Positions 8,685 to 16,631 of a stretch of DNA of 48,943 nt are shown here, in pieces. The translations under genes and the position numbers were made by a program. Under the pieces are notes generated by a model. It saw nothing but the letters and a program-made list of their open reading frames with translations, ran no database searches and was not told the DNA's origin. Source of the stretch: Nostoc sp. NMS7 (GTDB taxonomy: Bacteria; Cyanobacteriota; Cyanobacteriia; Cyanobacteriales; Nostocaceae); assembly GCF_017115085.1 (NCBI RefSeq), contig NZ_JABXKJ010000082.1, positions 1 through 48,943 of the forward strand, written 5' to 3'. The first letter of the stretch is position 1; every line of letters starts with the position of its first letter.

Positions 8685-9083
8685 ATGCCAACAAATTTAA
8701 ACAACATTTCGGCGATCGCCAATAACACCCCATCCCAAATATATCAAGTCCCAAGCGGTGTAGCATCGGTCATCTTAAAAGTAGCGATCGCATCTGTAGT
8801 AGCACAAAACATTCAGATATTTTTGACTAAACAAGAAATCGACAATACTTTTATTACCTTAATTCCTGGGAAGCAGATACTTGCAACTAATCCAGATGTT
8901 TACTCTCCACCACTAGAGAAACTAGTTTTACTAAGTGGGCAAAAGGTATTCATTCAAGCGACTACAATTAAAAAAGTTAGGGGTACGGGGATATTCGGAA
9001 CACCTTGCTACTTTGATCCATTGCAGCCACTTCCCCCAAGTGCGATTGCTCATATCTCTTTATCCGTTGCGGAAAAATCGTAA
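8685..9083 (+). CDS. Phage structural protein, unknown (132 residues)
   Basis: This small beta-rich protein begins MPTNLNNISAIANNTPSQIY. A central pattern (VASVILKVAIASVVAQNIQI, then a PGKQILATNP turn) suggests a trimeric fibre or decoration domain such as those that cap tail fibres. It has no cysteine pair, signal peptide or membrane segment. It sits in the unknown tail cluster, 17 bases before the next gene. The function is inferred from location. Confidence 0.65.
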   Translation: MPTNLNNISAIANNTPSQIYQVPSGVASVILKVAIASVVAQNIQIFLTKQEIDNTFITLIPGKQILATNPDVYSPPLEKLVLLSGQKVFIQATTIKKVRGTGIFGTPCYFDPLQPLPPSAIAHISLSVAEKS

Positions 9084-9099
9084 AGAAAGGACTACCATC

Positions 9100-9555
9100 A
9101 TGGCTGGACTTAACATAATTAAAACTGAATTAGCAAAAACTGACTATACAGATTTGGTGAAAGCAAAAGACTATCAAGGGATAGCCGATAATTTAAATAA
9201 TCGCCCCTTGATTCCTAACCCCGTCCCCCAAGCAACGGTTGATAAGATACCAACGATATTGGAATTATTTGGAGCGATCGCACCCGCAGAGGCAATTGAG
9301 ATATACAAACTCCCTGGATTAGTCGCTGATATCCGAACTGCGGCGGAAACTAAAAATAAAGCAGCTTTACAAGCATATTTAGCAATCGTTTCTAGCTTGT
9401 TATCGCAACAATCAAAAGATGCGATCACGGCATTGTTAGCTCAAACCCAGCTAGACCCTAGTTATCAGCCACAAATCACTAGTCTTTCTACTGCTGAGAA
9501 ATTGGGCATTTATCCTGTGATACCCGCACAAATCCAATCAGCAATTTATTTATAA
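9100..9555 (+). CDS. Hypothetical phage protein, helical (151 residues)
   Basis: The ATG at 9100 was chosen because an AAGAAAGGA ribosome binding site stands just upstream; an upstream start in the same frame would run through the previous gene. The protein is almost entirely alpha-helical with Ala/Leu-rich amphipathic helices (IVSSLLSQQSKDAITALLAQ). It contains N-terminal residues that resemble a small phage protein seen in tail regions (LAKTDYTDLVKAKDYQGIAD, then NNRPLIPNPVPQ). I do not know its job. It is followed six bases later by the next structural gene. Confidence 0.7.
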   Translation: MAGLNIIKTELAKTDYTDLVKAKDYQGIADNLNNRPLIPNPVPQATVDKIPTILELFGAIAPAEAIEIYKLPGLVADIRTAAETKNKAALQAYLAIVSSLLSQQSKDAITALLAQTQLDPSYQPQITSLSTAEKLGIYPVIPAQIQSAIYL

Positions 9556-9560
9556 TAATT

Positions 9561-10130
9561 ATGCCAACACCCACCTACATCTCGTATCCAGATACTAATG
9601 GAGTTGCTCAAAAATCGGGAGTGGTACAAGATGCCTCTGGAATCAATTACCCGTTGGTACGCTTTGATGACAACGTGATTAATTCACTGCAAACGGGTAT
9701 ATCTGGTACTTATCTGAATGGGAATATCATTGGGAGTTATTTTAACTTTAATTTAGTTGCCGGGAATATTGGTTGGTCAGGTGCGATCGCAGGAGCATCA
9801 CTGCACATAAATAATCAGATTTTAGCAACGGATACCTTATCTTTGTTGCTATTCTCCATATTACCCGCAGCTACTAATATTGATGGTACGGATTCAGGTG
9901 TATTGACGTTGACTGATACCGAAGCTGACAGCTATATTGGCTCGTTGACTTTTGCAAATGCAGTATTAACGTCAGGGCGATCGCTGTTCAGTACCTCCAC
10001 GTTGAATTTAAAATACACAACTGAATTAACACTCAATACATTAACTGGCATTCTGGTATTAAATGCTGCCAGTCAGCGTGTATTGTCAGCGGCCAGGATA
10101 AATTTAAAGCTACAAATCACTAAGAGTTAA
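9561..10130 (+). CDS. Phage structural protein, unknown (189 residues)
   Basis: This beta-rich protein carries a jelly-roll-like alternation (GNIIGSYFNFNLVAGNIGWS) and a long Thr/Leu-rich C-terminal half (ELTLNTLTGILVLNAASQ). There are no cysteines and no signal peptide. It starts MPTPTYISYPDTNGVAQKSG, and its stop overlaps the next start region by one base spacing, so it is in the same operon. A tail fibre or decoration role is plausible. Confidence 0.65.
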   Translation: MPTPTYISYPDTNGVAQKSGVVQDASGINYPLVRFDDNVINSLQTGISGTYLNGNIIGSYFNFNLVAGNIGWSGAIAGASLHINNQILATDTLSLLLFSILPAATNIDGTDSGVLTLTDTEADSYIGSLTFANAVLTSGRSLFSTSTLNLKYTTELTLNTLTGILVLNAASQRVLSAARINLKLQITKS

Positions 10131-10131
10131 G

Positions 10132-10521
10132 ATGTGGAGAGAGTCGCTATATAGACAAGCTAGCCCAGTCCCGTTGCTGGGGAATTGTACTCAATGTGCG
10201 GATGGATTTGTCAAGTACGTACAGTTCTTGGAGTTCCCAGCTTTTCCTGTGCGGTTCCATGTAGATAGAAGCAGTAGTCCGTCTGGTAGTACTGGGGTGG
10301 TTCAAGTGCATTATTGGTCGGCAGTGCCTACTTCATCCCCTAATTTTAGTACCCGTTTTTGGCTAGCGGATATTCCTGCTGGTGGCGGATCTTTTTCCTT
10401 TCAACCTGCGCCAAATAAATCATGTATATCGCTTTTCAAAAAGAATAGTACTGGCAGTTTTGATTGTGTCTGCACTAAATTTATTCCTGATTCAAAATTG
10501 TTTGTGCCTCAAACGTTTTAA
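10132..10521 (+). CDS. Hypothetical phage protein with cysteine pairs (129 residues)
   Basis: The protein begins MWRESLYRQASPVPLLGN and has C-x2-C (NCTQCADG) near residue 20 and further cysteines near the end (KSCISLF, FDCVCTKF), which could bind a metal or form disulphides. The middle is aromatic and beta-type (VVQVHYWSAVPTSSPNFSTR). It lies one base after the preceding stop and five bases before the ferritin-like gene, so all three are probably co-expressed. No family is recognised. Confidence 0.65.
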   Translation: MWRESLYRQASPVPLLGNCTQCADGFVKYVQFLEFPAFPVRFHVDRSSSPSGSTGVVQVHYWSAVPTSSPNFSTRFWLADIPAGGGSFSFQPAPNKSCISLFKKNSTGSFDCVCTKFIPDSKLFVPQTF

Positions 10522-10525
10522 AAAT

Positions 10526-11248
10526 ATGTGGCGATCGCTCGTTAGATTTATTATTTATTTAGGGTTGCGCGATAAACCAAAACTATTCAGATTCTTGGCA
10601 GAAATTGAATATGGCGTAGCTATTTTTTGCGAAAAGTTACAGCGCCAAGCTATATCTGAAAATCTGCCTAACCTTGCTAGACTTCTCGAAGATCACGGCA
10701 AGCAAGAAAAAAAACATGGAAAAATGTGGGCATCTTTAGCTGATGGTAGTAGCCGCATCCATTTATCCGATAATGGGCAATGGATTGAGATGGTTCGCCC
10801 ATCGGGTGAAAACATCGCCAAGCCTACTCTAAATAATGGTGTAACTAAAACTATTGTTTGGGATTCTGTTAAGTTTCCCGGAGAGCAGTTAGTGGGGTTA
10901 TTCAAAAATTTTGATGGCATTTCAAAACGGTATTTGACGGGGCAAATCATGTTCGGGGGACGCGCCGCATTCGACTTTTCTTGGGAGGATAAACTAGCTT
11001 TTTTCCACCTTTTAGAAGAAGAGACAGCCATCTTATGCCAAGTAATAACTGAATCAACAGATGATGACGCAATTAGAGCGATCGCTCTACAAATTACTGG
11101 CGATGAACTTAACCACGCAAATTATTTAAAATCCGCCCTAAATCAATTTGCACCACTACCGGAAGCGGCTCTTGACAAATGGCGCGATCGCCTGTGGTGG
11201 GCAAAATGGGGATTGGCGGTTGATATAGCGCGATTTTTAATATATTAA
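10526..11248 (+). CDS. Ferritin-like di-iron domain protein
   Basis: Starting at the ATG at 10526 gives 240 residues; an upstream frame start would cover the previous gene's end. The ferritin-like signature is visible: E28 in helix 1 (FLAEIEYGVAIFCEKLQ), an ExxH at 61-64 (EKKH) in helix 2, an EEE cluster near residue 169 (HLLEEETAILCQ) in helix 3, and a second ExxH near residue 200 (DELNHANYL) in helix 4. In such families paired Glu/His ligands hold a di-iron or di-metal centre used for redox chemistry or metal storage. Residues 80-150 form an insertion between the helix pairs. It is the last gene of the rightward tail run and may be host-derived accessory cargo; the substrate is unknown. Confidence 0.75.
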   Translation: MWRSLVRFIIYLGLRDKPKLFRFLAEIEYGVAIFCEKLQRQAISENLPNLARLLEDHGKQEKKHGKMWASLADGSSRIHLSDNGQWIEMVRPSGENIAKPTLNNGVTKTIVWDSVKFPGEQLVGLFKNFDGISKRYLTGQIMFGGRAAFDFSWEDKLAFFHLLEEETAILCQVITESTDDDAIRAIALQITGDELNHANYLKSALNQFAPLPEAALDKWRDRLWWAKWGLAVDIARFLIY

Positions 11249-11321
11249 ATCACGTTCAATCTCGTCGCTTCTGTATTCTGCAATTAACAGCATAATTTAT
11301 CCCGCCATTTGTAAATATTTG

Positions 11322-11362
11322 TTGCAAAAGCCCCTAAAGGAACCGTGGTTCTTTGACTTTTC
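11322..11362. terminator. Repeated stem-loop between convergent genes, copy 1
   Basis: The sequence around AAAGGAACCGTGGTTCTTT forms a hairpin followed by GACTTTT on the plus strand. It lies between the ends of a rightward and a leftward gene, so it can stop transcription from either side. A second, nearly identical copy with the same flanking TATGATATTA lies at 18610-18649. Confidence 0.6.
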
Positions 11363-11377
11363 CCACTAATTATGATA

Positions 11378-14300
11378 TTAAATATTTTCGACATCATTTC
11401 TAGCTTTTTGAGCGATATCAGGTGATAAACGTTGCAAGCCCTGCTGCAAGACATCTTCCCTATCTTCGTCTGGCGCTAATCCTGGTGCGCGTTGAAAACC
11501 CGTCTCTGCGATTGTCTTTGGGTCTGGGGGATTATCAAGAATTTGTGCGCCAATCCGCCTTAGCATTCGTTCATTAGCAGTAAAAGCTGAACAACGACAG
11601 CCAAAAGCGCAGCTGGGAAATGCCACTTTCCAGAAAGGGTGATTAGCTGGAATAGCCTTATTATCCAAAGCCAAATGATTAGGGCGAGGAATTACTGAAT
11701 CTCTATGCTTCCATACCCAATAAGGTCGTCTTTCCAGCATATCCGGTGAGGTCGCTTGCTCATAGCGTCCGGCAGCATAAGCGCGGCGAGAATTTGTATC
11801 AAGAATAGTGTAGATCCTTTTGTCACTGGGCTTCCAGCCTTTTCTTCCAACCAGCCGTTTAAACTGACTAGTGAAAGTTTCGAGGTCGTTACCTTTACTA
11901 ATCGCTTGATCAACCAACCACCGCACATCGGAAAGCAAATCTCCTCTAGTTAAACCAGAAACAGTAAAAGCAAAGTCATGATTTTGAGCCGTGAACTCAT
12001 CCCAACGTTGGGTGGGGATGATAACTTTCTTTCGGAAATATGCGATCGCCTGTTTGAACGGCTGCGAAAGCCAAGCGGGAGCCTTAGCATCAGTTCTAGT
12101 TGGATCGCTCATCTCTTCGTCAAGCTCATCCCCGACATCTGCCATCCCTGCTAACTGTGCAAGCATTCGGGATTGTTCAATGACTTGAATGAAGATTTTT
12201 GGGTTGATTTTTGAGTAAAGGTCGGGGATGCGATCGCGTAAATCTTCCAAACTTGAGAAGTCCTTTAAATTCCCGCTAATTGCCTGAATCCAATTGTTGA
12301 TAGGAAGCTTTTTCGCGTACTGTTTAACGATTAAATCTACTATGTCTTCTTTGTTGGAGTTTGAGTCAAGAACTTCATATTGGTCTTTTTTTTTAGCACC
12401 TGATCGCACTGGATCAGAATCTTTCCTTTTACGAGTAGTAGAATCAGTCCTTAGCTCCCGTTTCCAAGCATACCCACAATATTTATCCTTAATCCCAAAC
12501 CCATAAACACCAATGGGAGTATAAAATTCACCATCGGCTGTACCATCAGCGAGGTATTTCCAATCCCCTAACTTCAATACCTCTTCCGGGTAGGTAGATT
12601 GAACAATTTGCAACACATCACTACTAGTTGGCGCACCGCCAGCGAATAACTTATTGTCAAAGGTTTGTACCCCTGAACTTAGGCGAGGTTCACCCAAACT
12701 ACAGTTATCTTGCCTATATACTTGCAACTCCGTTGGGTCAACATTTTCAATTCCTCCAAAGCGATCGCGCCCAGCATGATAATTAAAGCAATCCCGTGCA
12801 GATAAGGAGTCTTGAAACCCAATAAAATATTTATCTTCATCAGGCATCCCCGTTGTTGGGTCGAGTTGTCGCACCTTGTAAGCTTGCTCGGATTCTAGGC
12901 GATCGCCCAAATAAACGTCTAGCGCTTTACCATCGGGGGCATCTCCATAACTGCGGCGGATATGGCCATAGGATGATTTCATCGGTCGAGACAACGGAAA
13001 TCTACTATCTTTTGGTTCATGAGTCACGCCAATTGAGATGCCGTTCCAGTTCACGATTTTTTTCACTGGGTCAGCACCATCTTTTCGGAAGTCGGAAGTC
13101 GGAAGTCGGAAGTCGGAAGTATTGGATTTCTTACTTCCGACTTCCGACCTCACACTTCCGACTTCATTAAGTGAGTCTTGATTTGTCGTGTCGGTCCCAT
13201 CATCTTCACTGCCATCATCGCCACCAAACTGCTGCTGTTGCTGTGCTTGTTGGTCTTCAGCTTCCTTTTGCTTCTTGGCGTATAATTTTTCATCTAAAGT
13301 AGTTTCCACACTATATTTAGATCCGCCAAAGCGAGAAGCCCGAACTTCTTCGGGTAACAAAACCCCAGCACTCAGATAAGTATTATCGGTTGTGGACTGA
13401 GTGGAACGACTGCTAACAATATCTGTCTCTGATTCCTGGAGTAGGGAAGGAAAATCAAAACCCCAGTCATCTGGTTCAACTCCTTTACTTGGCCCATCTT
13501 TGGCAAGGAAAATCAATTGCCCAATAACTTTTAACTTTGGTAGCCACTCAATTTGTTGAAATGCGGCAACATCAGAACTCCAGTTCTTCTCCTCGCTTTC
13601 ACCAGTGGCTCCCAATCCGCTTGGTGATTCCCCAAATAGGCGATCGTGGGGAATCCCAGATGCTCCAATAAAAGCATCGCGCAGTTGAGTCGCTATCTCC
13701 CCCACCCCACTAAAGTTCCGTGAAGGGAATTCGACGCTTTCACCATCAGCATCAGCAGCGAAACCACCAAAGACTGAGGTCATCATCCTCATCAGGTGCA
13801 GCCTAGATTTTAGCAGTAACTCATCGTTGGTTTTCACCATTGCCGCCAAACCTTTCAGCTTGTAGACAAAGATACTGCAATCTTGCACCATTGCCCCGAT
13901 CGCCTTTAAGGACGTTTTCCAATCGCGGTAATCTTCCCACAGCGATTCCAGGATGCTGCCACCCCAACCCTGACTTTCGTACAACATATCGGGGGTGTAA
14001 GCATAACCGTCGAATCTGATAATCCGTGATGAGTGGATTAGAAAGTTTGTCTCTTCTTTATTTGCGAATAGCTCGTTAAATTTACGGAGTAAAAATTCTG
14101 GTAAAACTAACCGATAGAATTCTGGGTCGGCGGGGTTAATCCCAAGCTGGATTTCAGGGATAATTTTGTTGCAGTCAATTACTTCTAAGGAAACAATAGT
14201 TTTAATTTTAGTTTTATCAAGTGGTTCATCTGGGTTCTTCCCGTCATCGGCAATGATGATGATTACCGCCCCACCGTAAATATTTGCCTGAATTTGGGCT

Positions 14301-14614
14301 TCATTCAACTTTTCTTTCGTTTTCAGGCGATCGTGGTATTTGGTAAACGTGCCAATTATTTTTTGGTCAGAATCATTCCCTAAAATTAGATTCCATCCCT
14401 TCAATACCGCACTATCTGCCTTTGCCCGGACTACCCGCCGACAAATGGGTACACGGTATAATTCCTCTAACTTCTCCTTAGGGATTCGTTTGCTTCTGCC
14501 AATAAAAGTATACTCAGAGCGATCGCCCCCTGTCCCCATCTGGGTAATAGCATTTATCAAGGTGGCATCGAGCCGAGTCTCTTCAGTTTCTTCGACAAAA
14601 GGGTTTTCGGGCAT
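11378..14614 (-). CDS. Phage portal protein fused to an InPase-like domain and a Mu F-type head morphogenesis domain
   Basis: At 1078 residues this is about twice a normal portal. Residues 1-480 follow the DUF1073-type portal pattern (YTFIGRSKRIPKEKLEELYR; then the GWGGSILESLWEDYRDWK region and the QEESETD-like C-terminal wing with PEEVRASRFGG). Portals form the dodecameric DNA gate of the capsid. Residues 483-510 are translated heptad repeat. Residues 515-635 match the inorganic-pyrophosphatase-like InPase domain of polyvalent phage proteins (GISIGVTHEPKDS, DGKALDVYLGDR, DEDKYFIGFQDSLSARDCF). Residues 870-1035 are a MuF domain with the PRPNHLALDNKAIPANHPFW and CAFGCRC motifs. Residues 640-850 are unassigned. 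In other phages portal and MuF are separate genes, so the fusion is unusual; a readthrough artefact is unlikely as the frame is clean. Confidence 0.85.
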   Translation of the reverse strand: MPENPFVEETEETRLDATLINAITQMGTGGDRSEYTFIGRSKRIPKEKLEELYRVPICRRVVRAKADSAVLKGWNLILGNDSDQKIIGTFTKYHDRLKTKEKLNEAQIQANIYGGAVIIIIADDGKNPDEPLDKTKIKTIVSLEVIDCNKIIPEIQLGINPADPEFYRLVLPEFLLRKFNELFANKEETNFLIHSSRIIRFDGYAYTPDMLYESQGWGGSILESLWEDYRDWKTSLKAIGAMVQDCSIFVYKLKGLAAMVKTNDELLLKSRLHLMRMMTSVFGGFAADADGESVEFPSRNFSGVGEIATQLRDAFIGASGIPHDRLFGESPSGLGATGESEEKNWSSDVAAFQQIEWLPKLKVIGQLIFLAKDGPSKGVEPDDWGFDFPSLLQESETDIVSSRSTQSTTDNTYLSAGVLLPEEVRASRFGGSKYSVETTLDEKLYAKKQKEAEDQQAQQQQQFGGDDGSEDDGTDTTNQDSLNEVGSVRSEVGSKKSNTSDFRLPTSDFRKDGADPVKKIVNWNGISIGVTHEPKDSRFPLSRPMKSSYGHIRRSYGDAPDGKALDVYLGDRLESEQAYKVRQLDPTTGMPDEDKYFIGFQDSLSARDCFNYHAGRDRFGGIENVDPTELQVYRQDNCSLGEPRLSSGVQTFDNKLFAGGAPTSSDVLQIVQSTYPEEVLKLGDWKYLADGTADGEFYTPIGVYGFGIKDKYCGYAWKRELRTDSTTRKRKDSDPVRSGAKKKDQYEVLDSNSNKEDIVDLIVKQYAKKLPINNWIQAISGNLKDFSSLEDLRDRIPDLYSKINPKIFIQVIEQSRMLAQLAGMADVGDELDEEMSDPTRTDAKAPAWLSQPFKQAIAYFRKKVIIPTQRWDEFTAQNHDFAFTVSGLTRGDLLSDVRWLVDQAISKGNDLETFTSQFKRLVGRKGWKPSDKRIYTILDTNSRRAYAAGRYEQATSPDMLERRPYWVWKHRDSVIPRPNHLALDNKAIPANHPFWKVAFPSCAFGCRCSAFTANERMLRRIGAQILDNPPDPKTIAETGFQRAPGLAPDEDREDVLQQGLQRLSPDIAQKARNDVENI
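13084..13165. repeat. In-frame heptad stem-loop (TCGGAAG type) inside the portal gene
   Basis: Four TCGGAAG heptads, a short spacer and a complementary CTTCCGA arm are translated without breaking the frame as a Ser/Glu/Arg-rich linker (residues 483-510 of the portal fusion). It sits exactly between the portal part and the InPase-like domain. Confidence 0.85.
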
Positions 14615-14621
14615 AGCGAAG

Positions 14622-14702
14622 AAAGTAATGAGTAAGGAGTAATGAGTAATAAGTAAGATTTTTCTAACTCATTACTCCTTACTCATTACTCATTACTCCT
14701 TT
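14622..14702. repeat. Heptad stem-loop element, GAGTAAT type
   Basis: GTAATGAG/GTAAGGAG heptads, a GATTTTTCTAACT spacer and the complementary arm form a hairpin just upstream of the portal gene. The same spacer type recurs at 20021-20095, so these two elements are close relatives. Confidence 0.85.
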
Positions 14703-14713
14703 CCCAGACTGGA

Positions 14714-14753
14714 TTTCGCTGTTTCACATAATGGCGTTCGCTGAAACAGCGAA
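14714..14753. repeat. Palindromic element ATTCGCTGAAACAGCGAAT family, copy 2
   Basis: A TTCGCTGTTTCA half copy is followed by the full TTCGCTGAAACAGCGAA at 14737-14753. The ATG embedded in it gives a ten-codon reading frame whose first eight residues equal the start of the gene at 556 (MAFAETAN). No gene follows in that frame here. Confidence 0.8.
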
Positions 14754-14817
14754 TTTATAAAAAAATTAACTGCGATCGCGTAAAGTAGATGGCAGCGAAA
14801 GACCCGAGGCTGTCAAA

Positions 14818-14862
14818 GGGAACTGTTCCTTCCTCAACACAACTTCCTCCTTCCTTCTTCCT
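14818..14862. repeat. Heptad array, CTTCCTT type, one arm
   Basis: A short run of pyrimidine-rich heptads (CTTCCTC, CTTCCTT, CTTCTTC type) ends about 20 bases before the next ATG, with no matching arm visible. It is probably a remnant of a GGAAGNN element. The bases between 14754 and 14817 show no other structure. Confidence 0.6.
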
Positions 14863-14882
14863 ACTAACTTCACAATATTGCT

Positions 14883-15533
14883 ATGCCCATTGGTGTTATT
14901 GATTACGATCGCCCCAAGAACCTCGCAACCACTCCGACTGAGCTAGAGGCAGAATTCCGGGTTACTACGACAACCGCGAACGCAATTAAAACAGAGTGGT
15001 TTTTGACCCTTGACCCAAATAACGTTGCCCAAGTTTCTACCGTCACCATCACGGCAGGAACGACGGCTGATTTTTATGCGATTCAAGTAACTGTAGGCAC
15101 TGATGTTCACACTTATCGACATAAGCAGATAGCTTCGGAAACAGCTACTTCAATCGCTGCTTTTCTGGCTACCTTAATTAATACCAACGCCAATGTCCAG
15201 GCTCAATCTAGCGGCAATATAATTACAATTACATCTTTAATTCCAGCCCAAGCATTTGTATTATCAAATGCCGACTCTACGACAGTTGGAAATGTAGTAT
15301 TTGCCACTACAACACCCAATTCAGGGACAGTCTTGCATCGGAAAATTGCTGATGCCACCCTTACTTTTACTGCAAATCCGGCTGGGTTTCCATCTGTCAA
15401 CGTTTCTGGGAACTGGTATGACGGTGGACTTGTGCCTGTGTTGAAACAAAGTTTTGGGCCACTTGTTGGGACTGGGAATAGTACGATTGATGCTATTCAG
15501 ACAGCGCAGGGTGTTAATCGACCAATTACGTGA
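14883..15533 (+). CDS. Phage structural protein with an Ig-like/cement-type repeat domain
   Basis: This 216-residue protein is beta-type. Residues about 52-140 (VSTVTITAGTTADFYAIQVT then TYRHKQIASETATSIAAFLA) follow a pattern common in phage structural proteins: strand, T-x-Y-x-Y/H, S-E-T-A-x-x-I-A-x-x-L, then N-x-x-V. The same arrangement appears in the cement protein at 45094-45960 of the opposite block, so both may be decorated by one domain type. A tail tube or major tail protein role is plausible from size and from the conserved C-terminal part (GNWYDGGLVPVLKQSFGPL). The start is ATG with no clear ribosome site because a repeat lies just upstream. Confidence 0.7.
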   Translation: MPIGVIDYDRPKNLATTPTELEAEFRVTTTTANAIKTEWFLTLDPNNVAQVSTVTITAGTTADFYAIQVTVGTDVHTYRHKQIASETATSIAAFLATLINTNANVQAQSSGNIITITSLIPAQAFVLSNADSTTVGNVVFATTTPNSGTVLHRKIADATLTFTANPAGFPSVNVSGNWYDGGLVPVLKQSFGPLVGTGNSTIDAIQTAQGVNRPIT

Positions 15534-15534
15534 G

Positions 15535-15948
15535 GGAGTAATGAGTAATGAGTAATGAGTAATGAGTTAGCTATTGTTTTTCTTTTAGTTTGTTAATTGA
15601 AGATGTTAGTATTTTGATAATTCGCTCATTCTCTTCAATTAAGCTCTGAAACTTTGACGTTGGGACTAGCTCTGACCTTATCATTATTCTTATCCAGTAC
15701 AAAGTTTCGTTAGCTTCTTTTAAAGCTATAGAGTACTTACTTACAAAGTCTCTGTTTGATTGTGCATACTTAGCCTCTGAACAATTTGCCCCAATTGATG
15801 TTCCACTTCTCAAGAATTGCTTAGATAGAATTTTACCCGCATTGTCAAAAGGCTTTTTATTTAGCTCAGAGTAAGCTTTGATAATTCTTTTTACTCTATG
15901 AGTGATGGGTATTTACTCATTACTCATTACTCATTACTCATTACTCAA
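15535..15948. mobile_element. Candidate autonomous heptad element: inverted GAGTAAT arms enclosing a four-helix-bundle (23S rRNA IVP-like) gene remnant
   Basis: The left arm (15535-15570) has GAGTAAT heptads and the right arm (15913-15948) has their complement, but unlike the other elements the loop is about 340 bases and contains a leftward coding remnant of the IVP family. In 23S rRNA intervening sequences of bacteria the same architecture occurs: an ORF of this family inside a loop closed by inverted repeats. I infer that this is a fuller copy of the element whose short forms fill many junctions here. No target duplication is seen at this copy. Confidence 0.6.
15571..15912 (-). pseudogene. 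Four-helix-bundle protein (23S rRNA IVP / TIGR02436-like), start lost
   Basis: The open frame encodes about 113 residues, with a family core (FLRSGTSIGANCSEAKYAQS, then DFVSKYSIALKEANETLYWI) that fits the IVP signature L-R-x-G-T-S-x-G-A-N-x-x-E-A and the following S-I-A-L-K-E-A-x-E-T-x-Y-W-x-R. Family members are about 115-120 residues. Here the frame opens directly after a TAA inside the repeat arm and has no ATG, GTG or TTG before the L of FLRSGT, so the first dozen residues and the start codon appear replaced by repeat DNA. A shorter product from an internal TTG (80 residues) would lack helix 1. The known role of the family is unclear; a relative (Avd) acts in diversity-generating retroelements. 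Confidence 0.75.
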
Positions 15949-15953
15949 AGAAG

Positions 15954-16631
15954 TTGGATATTAAAAAAATTTACAGGGCATGGATAGAAGTTAAAGGGGA
16001 ATCTATTTCTGCTTACGCTATCCCTAATTTGGTTAAAGTTCCCGATGAGGAAGTGCATCTAAGGTTTAAATTAAACGAAAAATGTGGTGAACTGAACGCG
16101 ATCGCACTGGGCAAGGATTTTCGCATTGACTACGATTCATCCTCAATTGAGATGCTGGAGGCAAAACCCAAGTCTCGGTATGGGCGGCTAAAGAATTCTC
16201 AGGGGGAGACGGATTTTCAAATAGTTGAAGAGGGGTTGAGTGATGCGATCGCTTATTACTTGACTGATTCTCATGAGAAAGCTGGGGAGGGTGTGGGTTT
16301 GGAAGTCATGCCCCAGCGAGATGATGTGACTGAAGATGACCAGATTGCGATTAATTCAGAGGGGAGAATTTATGTTTCCGGTAATGTCAAGGATAAGGTA
16401 GTCAAGGTTCGCACTACGGTAGTTTATCCAAGGGTGGTTGTGGTGTTGCCTGAATTGTTGGTGGAGGTGCGATCGCACCTCGTCTGTTTATGGGGGGACG
16501 GGTCAATTAAGTATGTTGGGGTGAAGGGAGAAATTCAAACGGGTGGGGTGATTTCGCCTAAGAATCAGATGCGAACCGTTAAAATTGATCTTGGAGAAGT
16601 AGAAATAGAGACTTTATGCGATATTTCATAG
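15954..16631 (+). CDS. Hypothetical phage protein, 225 residues
   Basis: The first usable start is TTG, five bases after a heptad repeat arm, so the original ATG may have been displaced by the insertion. The protein is mixed alpha/beta, with an acidic middle (EEGLSDAIAYYLTDSHEKAG) and a valine-rich beta region (VKVRTTVVYPRVVVVLPELL). No catalytic motif is visible. Its end overlaps the next gene by 16 bases, and a chain of overlapping genes continues to 18074, so these form one transcript. Its function is unknown; it could be a tail completion or head-tail joining protein. Confidence 0.6.
   Translation: MDIKKIYRAWIEVKGESISAYAIPNLVKVPDEEVHLRFKLNEKCGELNAIALGKDFRIDYDSSSIEMLEAKPKSRYGRLKNSQGETDFQIVEEGLSDAIAYYLTDSHEKAGEGVGLEVMPQRDDVTEDDQIAINSEGRIYVSGNVKDKVVKVRTTVVYPRVVVVLPELLVEVRSHLVCLWGDGSIKYVGVKGEIQTGGVISPKNQMRTVKIDLGEVEIETLCDIS

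Noticed and set aside
8621..8720. Open stretch after the 26-codon frame that reads FWRFYQQLDSQYC
   Set aside because: Has no start codon and overlaps the next gene; too short to defend.
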